Below are positions 1-7,758 of a stretch of DNA of 20,786 nucleotides, piece by piece. Each line of letters starts with the position of its first letter. The first letter of the stretch is position 1. Below the pieces are notes generated by a model, which saw nothing but the letters and a program-made list of their open reading frames with translations, ran no database searches and was not told the origin of the DNA. Both the position numbers and the translations under genes were made by a program. This stretch comes from an uncultured Opitutia bacterium (GTDB lineage: Bacteria > Verrucomicrobiota > Verrucomicrobiia > Opitutales > UBA953): contig CALNBE010000179.1 in assembly GCA_937874455.1 (NCBI GenBank), positions 1-20,786 on the forward strand, written 5' to 3'.

Positions 1-141
1 GGCGGGTTCTCCCGCGAGCACGGAGCGGGTGAGAAAGGACGGCGCGAAACCGGCAAAGGCGATCAGCCCGAGTCCCTTGCCGGTGGTGCGGAGGAATTCG
101 CGGCGGGTGGTCGGCGCGAGGCGGAAGGCGGAGTGGTGCAT
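1..141 (-). CDS. DUF1501 family Tat-exported protein, N-terminal fragment
   Basis: This is the first 47 codons of a minus-strand gene whose remainder lies beyond the left edge. Translation from the ATG at 141 begins MHHSAFRLAPTTRREFLRTT and continues with a hydrophobic stretch ending in VLAGEPA. The TRREFL core followed by a glycine/alanine-rich hydrophobic segment is a twin-arginine signal, so the protein is probably exported folded by the Tat system. Proteins starting this way directly downstream of a DUF1800 gene are, in PVC bacteria, almost always DUF1501 proteins, an alkaline-phosphatase-like fold family of unknown substrate. The DUF1800 gene ends 33 bases upstream on the same strand, so the two are probably cotranscribed. 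The catalytic part is not visible; the family call rests on the Tat start and the neighbour. Confidence 0.75.
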   Translation of the reverse strand, partial: MHHSAFRLAPTTRREFLRTTGKGLGLIAFAGFAPSFLTRSVLAGEPA

Positions 142-174
142 GGCGCGGCAGGGTTCGGAGGAAAACGGGTGGTT

Positions 175-1668
175 TCAGCAGAGTTGGTAGAGCGGGGACT
201 GGAGGACGGCGATGGCGGCTTGGCGGATGCTGGCACGGCGCGGGCCGGGCGGCTGGTCTTTGATGTAGCCTGCGAGGGCGCGAAGGAAATTTTCGCCGAC
301 TGGTTGCGGAAGAAAATAGGTGGTGAGAAAAACGGCGATCTCGTCGTTGGTGCGGTTGTCGGCGAGGAAACGGATCAGTTCGTCATCGACCGTGATGCGG
401 CCCTGGTCCGCGGCGCGGGCCTCTTCCAGCGCGCGCCGGTCGTCGGCGTTGAGTTTTTCCTCGTTGACCGGATTGAACAGGGAGCGGGCGATTTGGCGGC
501 GGGCGGCGAGGGTGGTGGAGTTGATCCAGTTTTTGCCGCCGACCCAGCCGCGGACGTTGGGTGGATCGTAAAATGGCTGGCCCATGGTGCGGAGCAAGTT
601 GAGCACTTGGCCGGGGTAGGGCGAGATGTCGAGCCGCAGGTCGCAGCACAGGCCGAGGTAGTATTGGAGCGGCGACTTGATCATGTTGCCGCGAAACTGC
701 GGGTGGAAGAAGATTTGGGAGCAAAAGAAAGTGCGGACGAGGTCGCGGATATGGAAGCGCTGCCGTTTCCAAATTTGGCCGAGCGCGGCGAGGTGTTCGT
801 CCGGCAGGCCGTTTTCGGTCAGGTAGTATTTGGTGAGTTCGCCGGGGAAAAAACGGGTGGCGGCGTCCTGTTGAAAGGCGAGGTCGATCACGTCGTCGGG
901 CTTCCATTTCCCTGTCTGGCCAAAGATGGTTTTTTCGCCATCGTCGTGGCGTTTTTCGTCGAAGAAAAAAGCCTCGCCGCGGAGGGAAATGCCGGTGAGG
1001 GCGCGGGCGGCCTCCTTGATGTCGGCCTCGGAGTAATTTCCTTCGCCGAGGGTAAAGAGTTCGAAAAGTTCGCGGGCAAAATTTTCGTTGGGCGCCTGCT
1101 TGGAACTGCGGTTGAGATCGAGGTATTGGATCATGCCCGGCGAGCGCATGACGGCCTTGGCGAGATCGGGGTAGGTGCCGGTGATGCCGATGCGGAGCAG
1201 TTGCTGGTAATCGAAGAGCCGGGTTGGCGAATTGACCTTTTGGCGGGCGATAACGAAGACATCCTGCAGGCACATCACCAGTTTTTCCTGGGCGGCGTTT
1301 TCCGGCTGACGGCAGAAGTCGAGCCACTGCATGCCATAATCGTTGAAGGCTTTCCCAGACTTTTGACGGATTTCTTTGAAGTATTCCTGGCGTTCCTCGG
1401 GGGAAAGGGTGCGGGCGTGGGCGCGGATTTTTTCGTTGTTCTGGTCGAACTCGGCGAGCCGCGGATCCTTGGGCAAAATGCCGATCTTGGCGAAGCCGCG
1501 ATTTACCGTGGCGGCGAGACCCTGGCGCACCGCACGGCTGGTGGCCTCGGGCGTGGCGGCGAAACCCATGCGGCGGAGCAAGTGGCGGGCCGTGTCCTCG
1601 TTCCATTGTGCGGCGGGGAGAATGGACCACGCGGAGTGTGGTGGTGGCAACGGGGGTAAATTGGACAT
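175..1668 (-). CDS. DUF1800 domain protein
   Basis: This 497-residue protein has the typical DUF1800 layout. An N-terminal helix carries 'ARHLLRRMGFAATPEA', and the middle holds 'ENFARELFELFTLGEGNYSEADIKEAARALTG', a hallmark of the family. Further on, 'PPNVRGWVGGKNWINSTTLAARR' is the usual C-terminal signature. The length is normal for the family. The biochemical function is unknown; DUF1800 genes are nearly always paired with a DUF1501 gene, as here, and the pair is common in Planctomycetota and Verrucomicrobiota. The ATG at 1668 is the natural start because the family signature begins about 30 residues in; no clear Shine-Dalgarno site precedes it. I see no signal peptide, which contrasts with the Tat-exported partner. 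The divergent gene upstream is unrelated. Confidence 0.9.
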   Translation of the reverse strand: MSNLPPLPPPHSAWSILPAAQWNEDTARHLLRRMGFAATPEATSRAVRQGLAATVNRGFAKIGILPKDPRLAEFDQNNEKIRAHARTLSPEERQEYFKEIRQKSGKAFNDYGMQWLDFCRQPENAAQEKLVMCLQDVFVIARQKVNSPTRLFDYQQLLRIGITGTYPDLAKAVMRSPGMIQYLDLNRSSKQAPNENFARELFELFTLGEGNYSEADIKEAARALTGISLRGEAFFFDEKRHDDGEKTIFGQTGKWKPDDVIDLAFQQDAATRFFPGELTKYYLTENGLPDEHLAALGQIWKRQRFHIRDLVRTFFCSQIFFHPQFRGNMIKSPLQYYLGLCCDLRLDISPYPGQVLNLLRTMGQPFYDPPNVRGWVGGKNWINSTTLAARRQIARSLFNPVNEEKLNADDRRALEEARAADQGRITVDDELIRFLADNRTNDEIAVFLTTYFLPQPVGENFLRALAGYIKDQPPGPRRASIRQAAIAVLQSPLYQLC

Positions 1669-1769
1669 CGGAACGATGGTTCAAAAAGTAAAACAGCCAT
1701 GGCGGGGGAAAGTTGCCGGGGCGCGAAGGAAATTTTGCGATGGAAAGACGGCTTGCGCTTGGCGGGCGG

Positions 1770-1792
1770 AAGGATTCTGTGCGCGAATCCTT
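1770..1792 (+). promoter_or_regulatory. Hairpin in the 5' leader of the DUF486 gene
   Basis: AAGGATTC (1770-1777) and GAATCCTT (1785-1792) form a perfect 8-base stem with a 7-base loop, ending 7 bases before the chosen ATG at 1800. The only Shine-Dalgarno-like bases, GGAAGG at about 1768-1773, lie partly in the 5' arm. Folding could therefore mask ribosome binding, or bring a distant site closer to the start. This is a visible inverted repeat; the regulatory role is inference. Confidence 0.35.
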
Positions 1793-1799
1793 GTTTTAT

Positions 1800-2144
1800 A
1801 TGAACCTCACCATCGTCAAAGCGGTGCTGCTTTTGGTCGTCTCCAACGTCTTCATGACCTTTGCCTGGTATGCCCATTTGCGGGACTTGCGGGCCAAGCC
1901 GCTGATCGTGGCGATCCTGGTGAGTTGGTCGGTGGCGCTGCTGGAATATGTTTTTCAGGTGCCCGCGAACCGCATTGGCAGCGGGGTGCTGACGTTGCCG
2001 CAGTTGAAGATCATTCAGGAAGTGATCACGCTGAGCGTGTTTGTGCCCTTTGCGCTGTTTTACATGAAGGCCGAGCTGTCGTGGAATTATCTCGGCGCGG
2101 CGCTGTGCATGGTGGGCGCGGTGTTTTTCATTTTCCGCGGCTGA
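1800..2144 (+). CDS. DUF486 family small membrane protein (DMT superfamily-like)
   Basis: The protein has 114 residues and about four hydrophobic helices. It begins MNLTIVKAVLLLVVSNVFMT, contains 'FAWYAHL' and 'KPLIVAILVSWSVALLEYVFQVPANRIG', and ends 'LGAALCMVGAVFFIFRG'. This pattern and length match the DUF486 family, which resembles half of a drug/metabolite transporter. The substrate is unknown. The frame stays open upstream to 1713, but those 29 codons are charged, read through a copy of the iterated palindrome (1721-1739) and are not typical of the family, so I start at the ATG at 1800. The gene diverges from DUF1800 and converges on the squalene fusion gene, with 55 bases between the stops. 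Confidence 0.85.
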   Translation: MNLTIVKAVLLLVVSNVFMTFAWYAHLRDLRAKPLIVAILVSWSVALLEYVFQVPANRIGSGVLTLPQLKIIQEVITLSVFVPFALFYMKAELSWNYLGAALCMVGAVFFIFRG

Positions 2145-2171
2145 GGCGGCGGGACGGCGGGCGAATCCGGC

Positions 2172-2191
2172 GCGGAGGAAAATTTCCTCCG
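2172..2191. repeat. Iterated palindrome, full copy between convergent genes
   Basis: CGGAGGAAA, a single A, then TTTCCTCCG: 9-base arms with a one-base centre. It is the only full copy in this window between two convergent stop codons (2144 and 2202). With a one-base centre and no T-run it is a poor intrinsic terminator, so it is better read as a member of the dispersed family. Confidence 0.8.
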
Positions 2192-2199
2192 GGGAAAAC

Positions 2200-4389
2200 T
2201 CACTCCCGGTCGAGCGCGGCGGCGGCCATTTGCCCGCTCTGGGCCGCGCCCTCGATGGTGGCGGGGAGGCCGGTGGCGATCCAGTCGCCCGCAAGAAAAA
2301 GGTTGGGCGTGGCGGTGCGCGGGCCGGGGCGCCGGGCGGCGACGGCGGGCCGGGCGGCGAAAGTGGCGTCGGGGCATTTGCACACCTGGGCGTGGGCCAG
2401 ATCCAGCGGCGCGGCTTCGGGGAAAAGTTTCTCCAGCTCGCTACGCGTCATCTGGAGAATTTCCTCCGCGGTTTTTTTCATCCACCCGCCGGGGCAGCTC
2501 ATAGTGAGCGCGTAGTGAAAAATTTCCGACGACGCGCCGGGACGGGTGACGTCGAAGATCCATTGCCAGGGCGAGTCGAGCAGGCCGGTCAGCGGGGCGG
2601 AGGAAATTTTTTTGCGGGAAAACAAATGGACGTTGAGGATTGGCTCACCGGGAATTTCCCCGCAGCGGGCGGCTGGGTCGGCGGCGGGCAGCAGGCGGGC
2701 CGCGGCTTTCCATGGCGTGGCGAGGATGACTGCGTCGGCGGGGAGAATGGCATCGTCGGCGAGGCGGACGGCGGTGACGCGCGACGGATTTCCTTCGCGG
2801 AGGATTTCCCGAACCGGGGAACGCAGGTGGAGTTGCCCGCCGATGGCGCGGAGGAAAATTTCCGCCTCGGGGGAAAATAGTTCGCCGAGCGGCCCGCGGC
2901 TGGTGACGATGGCGGAGTCGCGCACGCCGCCGAACAGGGTGCGGCGCAGCGTGGCGAAGAGCAGGGCGGCGTCGGCTTCGGCCAGCGGCAGGTTGAGCGC
3001 GGCGACGCAAAACGGCTCCCAGAGCGCGCGGATTGCGCCGGGCGTCTGCCCCAGTCGGGCCAGCCAGGCGGCGGCGGTTTCGTCCGGACGCGGACGGTGA
3101 CCGAGGCGCAGGGCGAGGCCGAAACGCAGGATGGCCAGCCGGTCGCGCCAGGAAATTTCAGTGAAGCCCAGCAGGGCGGGCAGCAGGTGGAGCGGAGGAA
3201 ATTTCCCCGCGCGCAGGCGGCTGGATTTTCCCTTCGGCGCGCGGTAGGGCACGTCGAGCCGGTCGGCGCGGGAAAGTTTTTCTTCGAGCCCCAGCGTGTC
3301 GGCGAGGTGGAAAAAAGAAGTATAGCAGCCGAACAGCGCGTGGTGGCCGTGGTCGATAGTGGTGTTGGTGGCGCGGAGGAAAAAGCTCCCGGCGCGTCCG
3401 CCAAGGGCGGGGGTGGCCTCGTGGAGTTCGACCGTGTGTCCGGCCTGGGCGGCGGCGATGGCGGAGGAAATCCCCGCGATGCCTCCGCCGATCACGCGGA
3501 CGCGGCGCGGTGGCGCTGGCGGGACAAAAGGTTTTTTCCCCGCGCGCAGCGTCCGGCGGAGCAAAAGGAGTTTTTGCCACTTGGAGAGCCGGATGCGTTG
3601 TGGCGTGAGTTGGAAATTTTGCGCTTTGATTTTTTCGAGAATCGCCTCGTAGAAAGCGCCCATCACGAAGGCCGCTTTGAGCGCGTCGCGATCCCCGGCG
3701 GTGACCAGGCGGCGGGCCTTGTTGAAGTAGTGCTTGGCGCGAAAGTATTGCAGTTGGAAGAGGCGGCGGCAGCGGGGATTGCTGGCGGGCGCGGCGAGGT
3801 CTTCCGGCGCGACGCCAAAGGCCGCCATTTCGTCGCGTGACAGATAAATACGACCCAACTCGTGGTAGTCCTCCACCACATCGCGGAGGATGTTGGTGAA
3901 CTGGAGCGCGTAGCCGAGGGCGACGGCAAATTCCTCCGAGCGAGGGCTGGTGCAGCCGAAGATGCGGATGGAGGCCAGCCCGACCGCGCAGGCGACCCCG
4001 TAGCAATAGCGGTGCAACGCGGCGGCGTCGGCGTAAACGCGGACGCCGATGTCCATCGCGCAGCCGTCGAGGATGGCGAGGAGCGGGGCCATGGGGATGG
4101 CATAACGGCGCACGATTTCGGCCATTTCCTTTGCCAGTTGGTCGTGGGGCGGCGTGCCGCCGGGCGCGGCGAAAAATCCCCGGACGGAGGCGCGCCACTG
4201 ATCGAGGGCGGCGGTTTTCTCCGCGTCGGGTTTTTCCTCGTCCACGATGTCGTCGGCCACCCGGCAGAAGGTGTAGAAAATTTCCATTGCCCGCCGCCGG
4301 TCGGCGTCCAGTCCCGCGATCTTGAAGGCGAAGGCGAGGTTGGACTGGCGGCGCGCCTGCGCCTGAGACTGGTCGTCGGTGGAAGCCAC
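2200..4389 (-). CDS. Fused squalene/presqualene synthase (HpnD-like) and hydroxysqualene dehydroxylase (HpnE-like)
   Basis: One open frame of 729 codons holds two enzymes. Residues 1 to about 285 are a trans-isoprenyl diphosphate synthase of the squalene/phytoene type: the first aspartate motif is DDIVD at 46-50 and the second is DVVED at 170-174, followed by 'GRIYLSRDEM'. After a proline-rich linker (about 288-296), residues 297-729 are an FAD oxidoreductase with GGGIAG at 301-306, GGRAG near 330, and the C-terminal FAD motif 'LFLAGDWIATGLPATIEGA'. The second part is about 430 residues, the usual HpnE size and shorter than most carotenoid desaturases. The likely role is farnesyl diphosphate to squalene for hopanoids; a C30 carotenoid route is the alternative. 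No ATG fits, and GTG at 4389 is the first in-frame start giving a complete N terminus. Upstream codons to 4998 are a shadow of the transporter gene. At least four palindrome copies lie inside. Confidence 0.82.
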   Translation of the reverse strand: MASTDDQSQAQARRQSNLAFAFKIAGLDADRRRAMEIFYTFCRVADDIVDEEKPDAEKTAALDQWRASVRGFFAAPGGTPPHDQLAKEMAEIVRRYAIPMAPLLAILDGCAMDIGVRVYADAAALHRYCYGVACAVGLASIRIFGCTSPRSEEFAVALGYALQFTNILRDVVEDYHELGRIYLSRDEMAAFGVAPEDLAAPASNPRCRRLFQLQYFRAKHYFNKARRLVTAGDRDALKAAFVMGAFYEAILEKIKAQNFQLTPQRIRLSKWQKLLLLRRTLRAGKKPFVPPAPPRRVRVIGGGIAGISSAIAAAQAGHTVELHEATPALGGRAGSFFLRATNTTIDHGHHALFGCYTSFFHLADTLGLEEKLSRADRLDVPYRAPKGKSSRLRAGKFPPLHLLPALLGFTEISWRDRLAILRFGLALRLGHRPRPDETAAAWLARLGQTPGAIRALWEPFCVAALNLPLAEADAALLFATLRRTLFGGVRDSAIVTSRGPLGELFSPEAEIFLRAIGGQLHLRSPVREILREGNPSRVTAVRLADDAILPADAVILATPWKAAARLLPAADPAARCGEIPGEPILNVHLFSRKKISSAPLTGLLDSPWQWIFDVTRPGASSEIFHYALTMSCPGGWMKKTAEEILQMTRSELEKLFPEAAPLDLAHAQVCKCPDATFAARPAVAARRPGPRTATPNLFLAGDWIATGLPATIEGAAQSGQMAAAALDRE
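2597..2616. repeat. Iterated palindrome copy inside the fusion gene
   Basis: GCGGAGGAAATTT followed by extra T residues and TTTGCG. In the minus-strand gene it is read as K-K-I-S-S-A, in the HpnE-like half. Nearby related copies are at 2455-2471, 2650-2663, 2788-2810 and 2846-2866. Confidence 0.7.
2846..2866. repeat. Iterated palindrome copy inside the fusion gene
   Basis: GCGCGGAGGAAAATTTCC followed by GCC. It is read in the gene as A-E-I-F-L-R-A, a different codon phase from the KISSA copy at 2597, which shows the motif is not tied to one peptide. Confidence 0.75.
3192..3214. repeat. Iterated palindrome copy inside the fusion gene
   Basis: GCGGAGGAAATTTCC followed by CCGCGCGC. It is read in the gene as A-G-K-F-P-P, a third peptide outcome. 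A further incomplete copy is at 3461-3478. Confidence 0.75.
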
Positions 4390-4451
4390 GGGGATTTGCG
4401 AGGGAAAAGAAAAGCGGGAACCAAGCCGGAAGAGCGGCGGCGAGGCAAGCC

Positions 4452-5414
4452 CTATGGCCGGGGCGCGGCGGTGATGAGCGGGGAGAGCAGGCCGAGCCAG
4501 AGCGGCAGCGTGATCAGGGCGCAGAGGGAACTGGCGATGGTGACGCGCAGCGCGAGCCGCGGATCGCCGCCGAAGTGCTGGGCAACCACGATGGGGAAAA
4601 ATCCGGCGGGCATCGCGGCTTGCAGGGCGAGGATCGGGCCGAGCGGATGGGGCAGGGCAAAGCAAATTACGGGGATGATCATGACCAGCGGAATCAAGCC
4701 GTTGCGCAGGAGACAGGAACCCAGCGAGGAGGAAAAATGGGAGCGCCAGGAAAAGCCCGGCAGCAGCGCGGGCAGCGCCATGCCGACCAGCAAAATGCCG
4801 ACTGGAATCGCGCAGGCGCCGAGCATGGCGAAAGTGGCGTTGAGCCATTCGGGCATCCAGTCCGCCGCGCCGGTGCGGTTGAGGCCGAGCGCGAAAAACG
4901 ACCCGAGCGTCATCGGATTGAGCAGTTGTTTCCAGGCGTCGCGGGAGAATTGTCCGGTGAGCGCGACCAGGCCGACGGTCCAGATGCCGACCTCGCATCC
5001 CGCGTTGAAGAGCAGCAGCACCGCCACTGCGTCACGTCCGATGAGGGACTGGCAGAGCGGGATGGCAATGTAGCCGTAGTTGTAAATGGCGGTGGAGTAG
5101 GAGAAGGTGCGGCGAGAGATGATTTCCTTTGCGCCGAAGAGCGGCGCCAGCAGCCAGGCCAGGGCGAGGCCGACGGCGATGGTGAGGAAACCTGCCAGCG
5201 GGGTGGCCCAGGCGAGGCTGCCGGCGTTGAGCGCGGTGTTGTGCGGGATCCGGTCGAGCACCAAGGAGGGGAAGAAAACCCAGAGTGTGAGCCGCATCAG
5301 GCTGTGCTGCACGCTGGCGTCCACCACTTCTTTTTTGCGGAGGAAATAGCCGATGAGCAGGATGGCCAGCACGGGCATGACTGCGGTGAAAATGGTGGCG
5401 AAATGGTTTCCCAT
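4452..5414 (-). CDS. AEC family (auxin efflux carrier-like) permease
   Basis: This 320-residue integral membrane protein has about ten hydrophobic helices in two sets of five. It starts MGNHFATIFTAVMPVLAILL, and the first helix runs into a short basic stretch, 'LRKKEVVD'. Family-typical pieces are 'LTLWVFFPSLVLDRI' in the second helix, 'YNYGYIAIPLCQSLIG' in the fourth, and 'LQAAMPAGFFPIVVAQHFGGDP' near the end. AEC proteins are secondary carriers, in bacteria often for malate, malonate or other organic anions; the substrate cannot be told from sequence. The ATG at 5414 has no clear Shine-Dalgarno site. It lies 62 bases upstream of the GTG of the squalene fusion gene on the same strand, so they may be cotranscribed, although no functional link is evident. 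Confidence 0.88.
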   Translation of the reverse strand: MGNHFATIFTAVMPVLAILLIGYFLRKKEVVDASVQHSLMRLTLWVFFPSLVLDRIPHNTALNAGSLAWATPLAGFLTIAVGLALAWLLAPLFGAKEIISRRTFSYSTAIYNYGYIAIPLCQSLIGRDAVAVLLLFNAGCEVGIWTVGLVALTGQFSRDAWKQLLNPMTLGSFFALGLNRTGAADWMPEWLNATFAMLGACAIPVGILLVGMALPALLPGFSWRSHFSSSLGSCLLRNGLIPLVMIIPVICFALPHPLGPILALQAAMPAGFFPIVVAQHFGGDPRLALRVTIASSLCALITLPLWLGLLSPLITAAPRP

Positions 5415-5429
5415 GGGAAAAACGGCGTC

Positions 5430-5459
5430 AGGTTAGACCTGCGGAGGAGCGGTTGACAA
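5430..5459 (-). promoter_or_regulatory. Possible sigma-70-type promoter for the AEC gene
   Basis: On the minus strand TTGTCA (5459-5454) is followed after 18 bases by TAACCT (5435-5430), 15 bases before the ATG at 5414. The -35 box is good and the -10 box is weak, and the leader would be very short. Confidence 0.25.
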
Positions 5460-5621
5460 GCCGGTTGGAATGGTGCGGGGACCGCTGGATGCGGGGATTT
5501 GAAAAATGGCAGGGGGAAGGTGCTAATTAAAGGCTGAACGCTGTTTGCGGGGCCAAGCAAAAATCGCCCAGCGGAGAAGAAAACGGGGGCGATGGAGCCA
5601 TTCTGTGTTATTGAAATAATG

Positions 5622-5657
5622 AAGGAGTTCGAACCTGATGGGTTGGCGAAGCTCCTT
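5622..5657 (-). terminator. Likely terminator downstream of the ABC-F gene
   Basis: AAGGAG-TTCG-AACC (5622-5635) pairs with GGTT (5641-5644), CGAA (5647-5650) and CTCCTT (5652-5657), with small bulges, a 5-base loop and 14 pairs in total. It lies 35 bases past the ABC-F stop on the minus strand, and the transcript then continues CAUUAUUUC, a modest U-rich tract. The structure is clear, but the weak U-tract makes strong termination uncertain. The rest of 5415-5692 holds no convincing gene. Confidence 0.5.
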
Positions 5658-5692
5658 TCTGGCGAGGAGGGAAGCGCAAAGGGATTTTGCGG

Positions 5693-7645
5693 TCAGGCTG
5701 GCGGAGTGTCGTTTTCCTCCGCGGCGAGGGCGTCGGTGAGTTCGCCCCAGGCGGCGAAGGCGGCGTCGAGATTTTCCTTGGCGGCGTTGTAGCTGTCCAT
5801 GGCGGAGCGGGTGTCGGAGCCTTTTTTGAAAAATTCCGGGTCGGCCATTTTTTCCTCCCAGGCGGCAATCTCGGTTTCCAGCCGGGCGATTTCCTCCTCC
5901 AGCGCGGCGGCTTTTTTGCGAAGCGGCGCGAGGCGCTGGTTGCGCTCGGCGGTGCGGCGGCGGCGTTCGCGTGGGTCGAGATCGACAGATTTTTCCCTGA
6001 CGGTGGCGGAGGAAATTTCCTTTGCGCCCGCGCGCTGTTCCTCGGCGGTGCGTTCGAGGTAATAGCTGATGTTGCCGTGGAAGACGCGCATTTTTCCGCC
6101 GCGCACCTCAAGCACTTTGGTGACCAGCGGGTCGAGGAAGTCGCGGTCGTGGGAGACGATGATGAAGGTGCCCTCGTAGTGTTTGATGGCGTCGGCGAGG
6201 ACCGCCTTGGAGCGCATGTCGAGGTGGTTGGTCGGCTCGTCGAGGATCAGGCAGTTGAAGGGGCGGAGCAAGAGCCGGGCGAGGGCGAGGCGGTTGCGTT
6301 CGCCGCCGGAGAGGACGGCGACTTTTTTGAAAACGGCGTCGCCGCGAAACAGGAAGGCGCCGAGCAGGGAGCGGAGGCGGGTTTTTCCCTCGCCGGTGGC
6401 GACGGAGTTGACCGTTTCAAAGACGTCGAGGGACGGGTCGAGTTCGTCGGCCTGGTGTTGGGCGAAGTGGGCGATGGCGACGCGCAGCCCCTCGGAGCGT
6501 GCGCCGCGGGTGAGCGGCTCGGTGCCGGCGAGGATGCGGACCAGGGTGGATTTGCCCGCGCCGTTGGGGCCGACGATGGCGATGCGTTCGCCGCGTTCGA
6601 GTTGGAAATCGACGTTTTCGAAGACCTTCAGGTCGCCGTAAAATTTGCTGACGTTTTCCAGTTTGAGCACCACCTGCCCGCTGGCGGGTGGCGAAGGAAA
6701 ACGGAAGGCGATGGCGGTGTGGTCCTCCTCCTCGGCCTCGATGCGGTCGATTTTTTCCAGGGCTTTGATGCGGCTCTGGGCCTGGGAGGCCTTGGTGGCC
6801 TTAAAGCGGAAACGGTCGATGAACGCCTGGGTTTTCTCAATTTCGCGCCGTTGTTTCTCCGCGGCCTGGCGTTGTTGTTCGCGCAGGGCGGCGGCGGTTT
6901 TTTCGAAGTAGGAATAATTGCCCGTGTAATTTTCCAGGCGGCTGCGGTGGATGGAGAGCGTGCGGGTGCAGACGGTGTCGAGGAAGGCGCGGTCGTGGGA
7001 GACGACGAGGAGGGCGCCCCGGTAGCGGCGGAGCCAATCTTCGAGCCAGCGCTGGGAGTCGATGTCGAGGTGGTTGGTCGGCTCGTCCATCAGGAGGAGG
7101 GACGGTTCGCGGAGCAAAAGTTTGGCGAGGGCGATGCGCATTTGCCAGCCCCCGGAGAATTCGCCGGTGTCGCGGGTCATGTCGCTCATCTGGAAGCCTA
7201 GGCCGAGGAGGACGGATTCGACGCGGGATTTGACCTTGTGGGCCTCGGCGTCGTCGAGTTGCTGTTCCCAGTCGCCGAGCATCAGGAGGGCGTCGTGGTA
7301 TTCCTCCGCCTGCTGGTCCATCGCGGCGAGGCGGGCGGAGAGTTGTTCGACCTTGGCGCGCAGTTCGACGATGTGGTTGAGGGCCTGTTCGACCTCGGAG
7401 AAAAGCGGCTGGCCGTGGCACTCGATACCGTCCTGGGGCAGGTAGCCGATGGTCATGCCCTTGGCGGCGGTGAGGCGTCCGGCATCGGGTTCGATTTGCC
7501 CGGCGATGATCTTGAGCAGGGTGGATTTGCCCGTGCCGTTGAGCCCGACCAGCCCGATCCGGTCATGCGAGCCGATGATGGCGGAGACATGGTCAAAGAT
7601 CAGTTGCGGGCCGTACTGCAGGTGGATGCCGTCGAGTTCGAGCAT
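5693..7645 (-). CDS. ABC-F family ATPase (ribosome-associated type)
   Basis: The 650-residue protein has two ATP-binding cassettes and no membrane segments. Cassette 1 has Walker A GLNGTGKS at 34-41, signature FSGGW, and Walker B 'LLLMDEPTNHLD'. Cassette 2 has Walker A GPNGAGKS at 359-366, signature LSGGERNR, and Walker B 'LILDEPTNHLD'. Between them is a charged helical linker of about 80 residues ('LREQQRQAAEKQRREIEK'), the P-site tRNA interaction motif region of ABC-F factors. The C terminus ('LEEEIARLETEIAAWEEKM') is a coiled coil as in Uup/YheS-like members. ABC-F proteins act on the ribosome during translation, some giving antibiotic resistance; which subgroup this is cannot be settled by eye. 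I start at ATG 7645 (MLELDGIHLQYG), because the upstream 51 codons are proline-rich and not family-like. A palindrome copy encodes AKEISSA just before the coiled coil. Confidence 0.9.
   Translation of the reverse strand: MLELDGIHLQYGPQLIFDHVSAIIGSHDRIGLVGLNGTGKSTLLKIIAGQIEPDAGRLTAAKGMTIGYLPQDGIECHGQPLFSEVEQALNHIVELRAKVEQLSARLAAMDQQAEEYHDALLMLGDWEQQLDDAEAHKVKSRVESVLLGLGFQMSDMTRDTGEFSGGWQMRIALAKLLLREPSLLLMDEPTNHLDIDSQRWLEDWLRRYRGALLVVSHDRAFLDTVCTRTLSIHRSRLENYTGNYSYFEKTAAALREQQRQAAEKQRREIEKTQAFIDRFRFKATKASQAQSRIKALEKIDRIEAEEEDHTAIAFRFPSPPASGQVVLKLENVSKFYGDLKVFENVDFQLERGERIAIVGPNGAGKSTLVRILAGTEPLTRGARSEGLRVAIAHFAQHQADELDPSLDVFETVNSVATGEGKTRLRSLLGAFLFRGDAVFKKVAVLSGGERNRLALARLLLRPFNCLILDEPTNHLDMRSKAVLADAIKHYEGTFIIVSHDRDFLDPLVTKVLEVRGGKMRVFHGNISYYLERTAEEQRAGAKEISSATVREKSVDLDPRERRRRTAERNQRLAPLRKKAAALEEEIARLETEIAAWEEKMADPEFFKKGSDTRSAMDSYNAAKENLDAAFAAWGELTDALAAEENDTPPA
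6006..6028. repeat. Iterated palindrome, 22-base variant inside the ABC-F gene
   Basis: GCGGAGGAAATTTCC then TTTGCGC. The same 22 bases recur exactly at 14446-14467 at the start of the serine hydrolase gene, in otherwise unrelated sequence. Here it encodes G-A-K-E-I-S-S-A on the minus strand, in the variable segment between the second cassette and the terminal coiled coil. Confidence 0.8.
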
Positions 7646-7758
7646 GGGGGGATGTTTCTGCGCAGGGGGAAATCTTTGGCCAGCGGGAAAGTGGACGAGC
7701 GGAGGGAAATCGCTTTTGGGCTTTGCCTTTTGGGCGCGGCGCGGGCATAGGAATTCCC
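7646..7758. promoter_or_regulatory. Divergent intergenic region between ABC-F and GH13 genes
   Basis: These 113 bases must hold the control signals of two divergent genes. They include 'GGAGGGAAATCGC', a degenerate half of the iterated palindrome, at about 7701-7713. I see no convincing -35/-10 pair on either strand. Confidence 0.3.

Noticed and set aside
133..1659. Long plus-strand open frame (508 codons) opposite the DUF1800 gene
   Set aside because: It mirrors a well-recognised minus-strand gene. The product is low-complexity Gly/Val/Ala/Glu sequence with no known motif, as expected of antisense frames in GC-rich DNA.
2172..2191. Palindrome between convergent genes read as an intrinsic terminator
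   Set aside because: The centre is one base, so a hairpin loop cannot form without opening several pairs, no T-run follows, and the same motif occurs many times inside genes.
4390..4998. N-terminal 203-codon extension of the squalene fusion frame
   Set aside because: It overlaps the AEC transporter in another frame, is Arg/Pro/His-rich, and precedes the true family N terminus.
5592..5792. Small plus-strand ORF of 66 codons in the gap after ABC-F
   Set aside because: It overlaps the ABC-F 3' end and the terminator-like hairpin, has no ribosome site, and shows no recognisable sequence.
5687..7201. Plus-strand open frame of 504 codons opposite ABC-F
   Set aside because: It is antisense to a gene with both cassettes' motifs intact, and the product is rich in Gly, Phe and Val with no domain.
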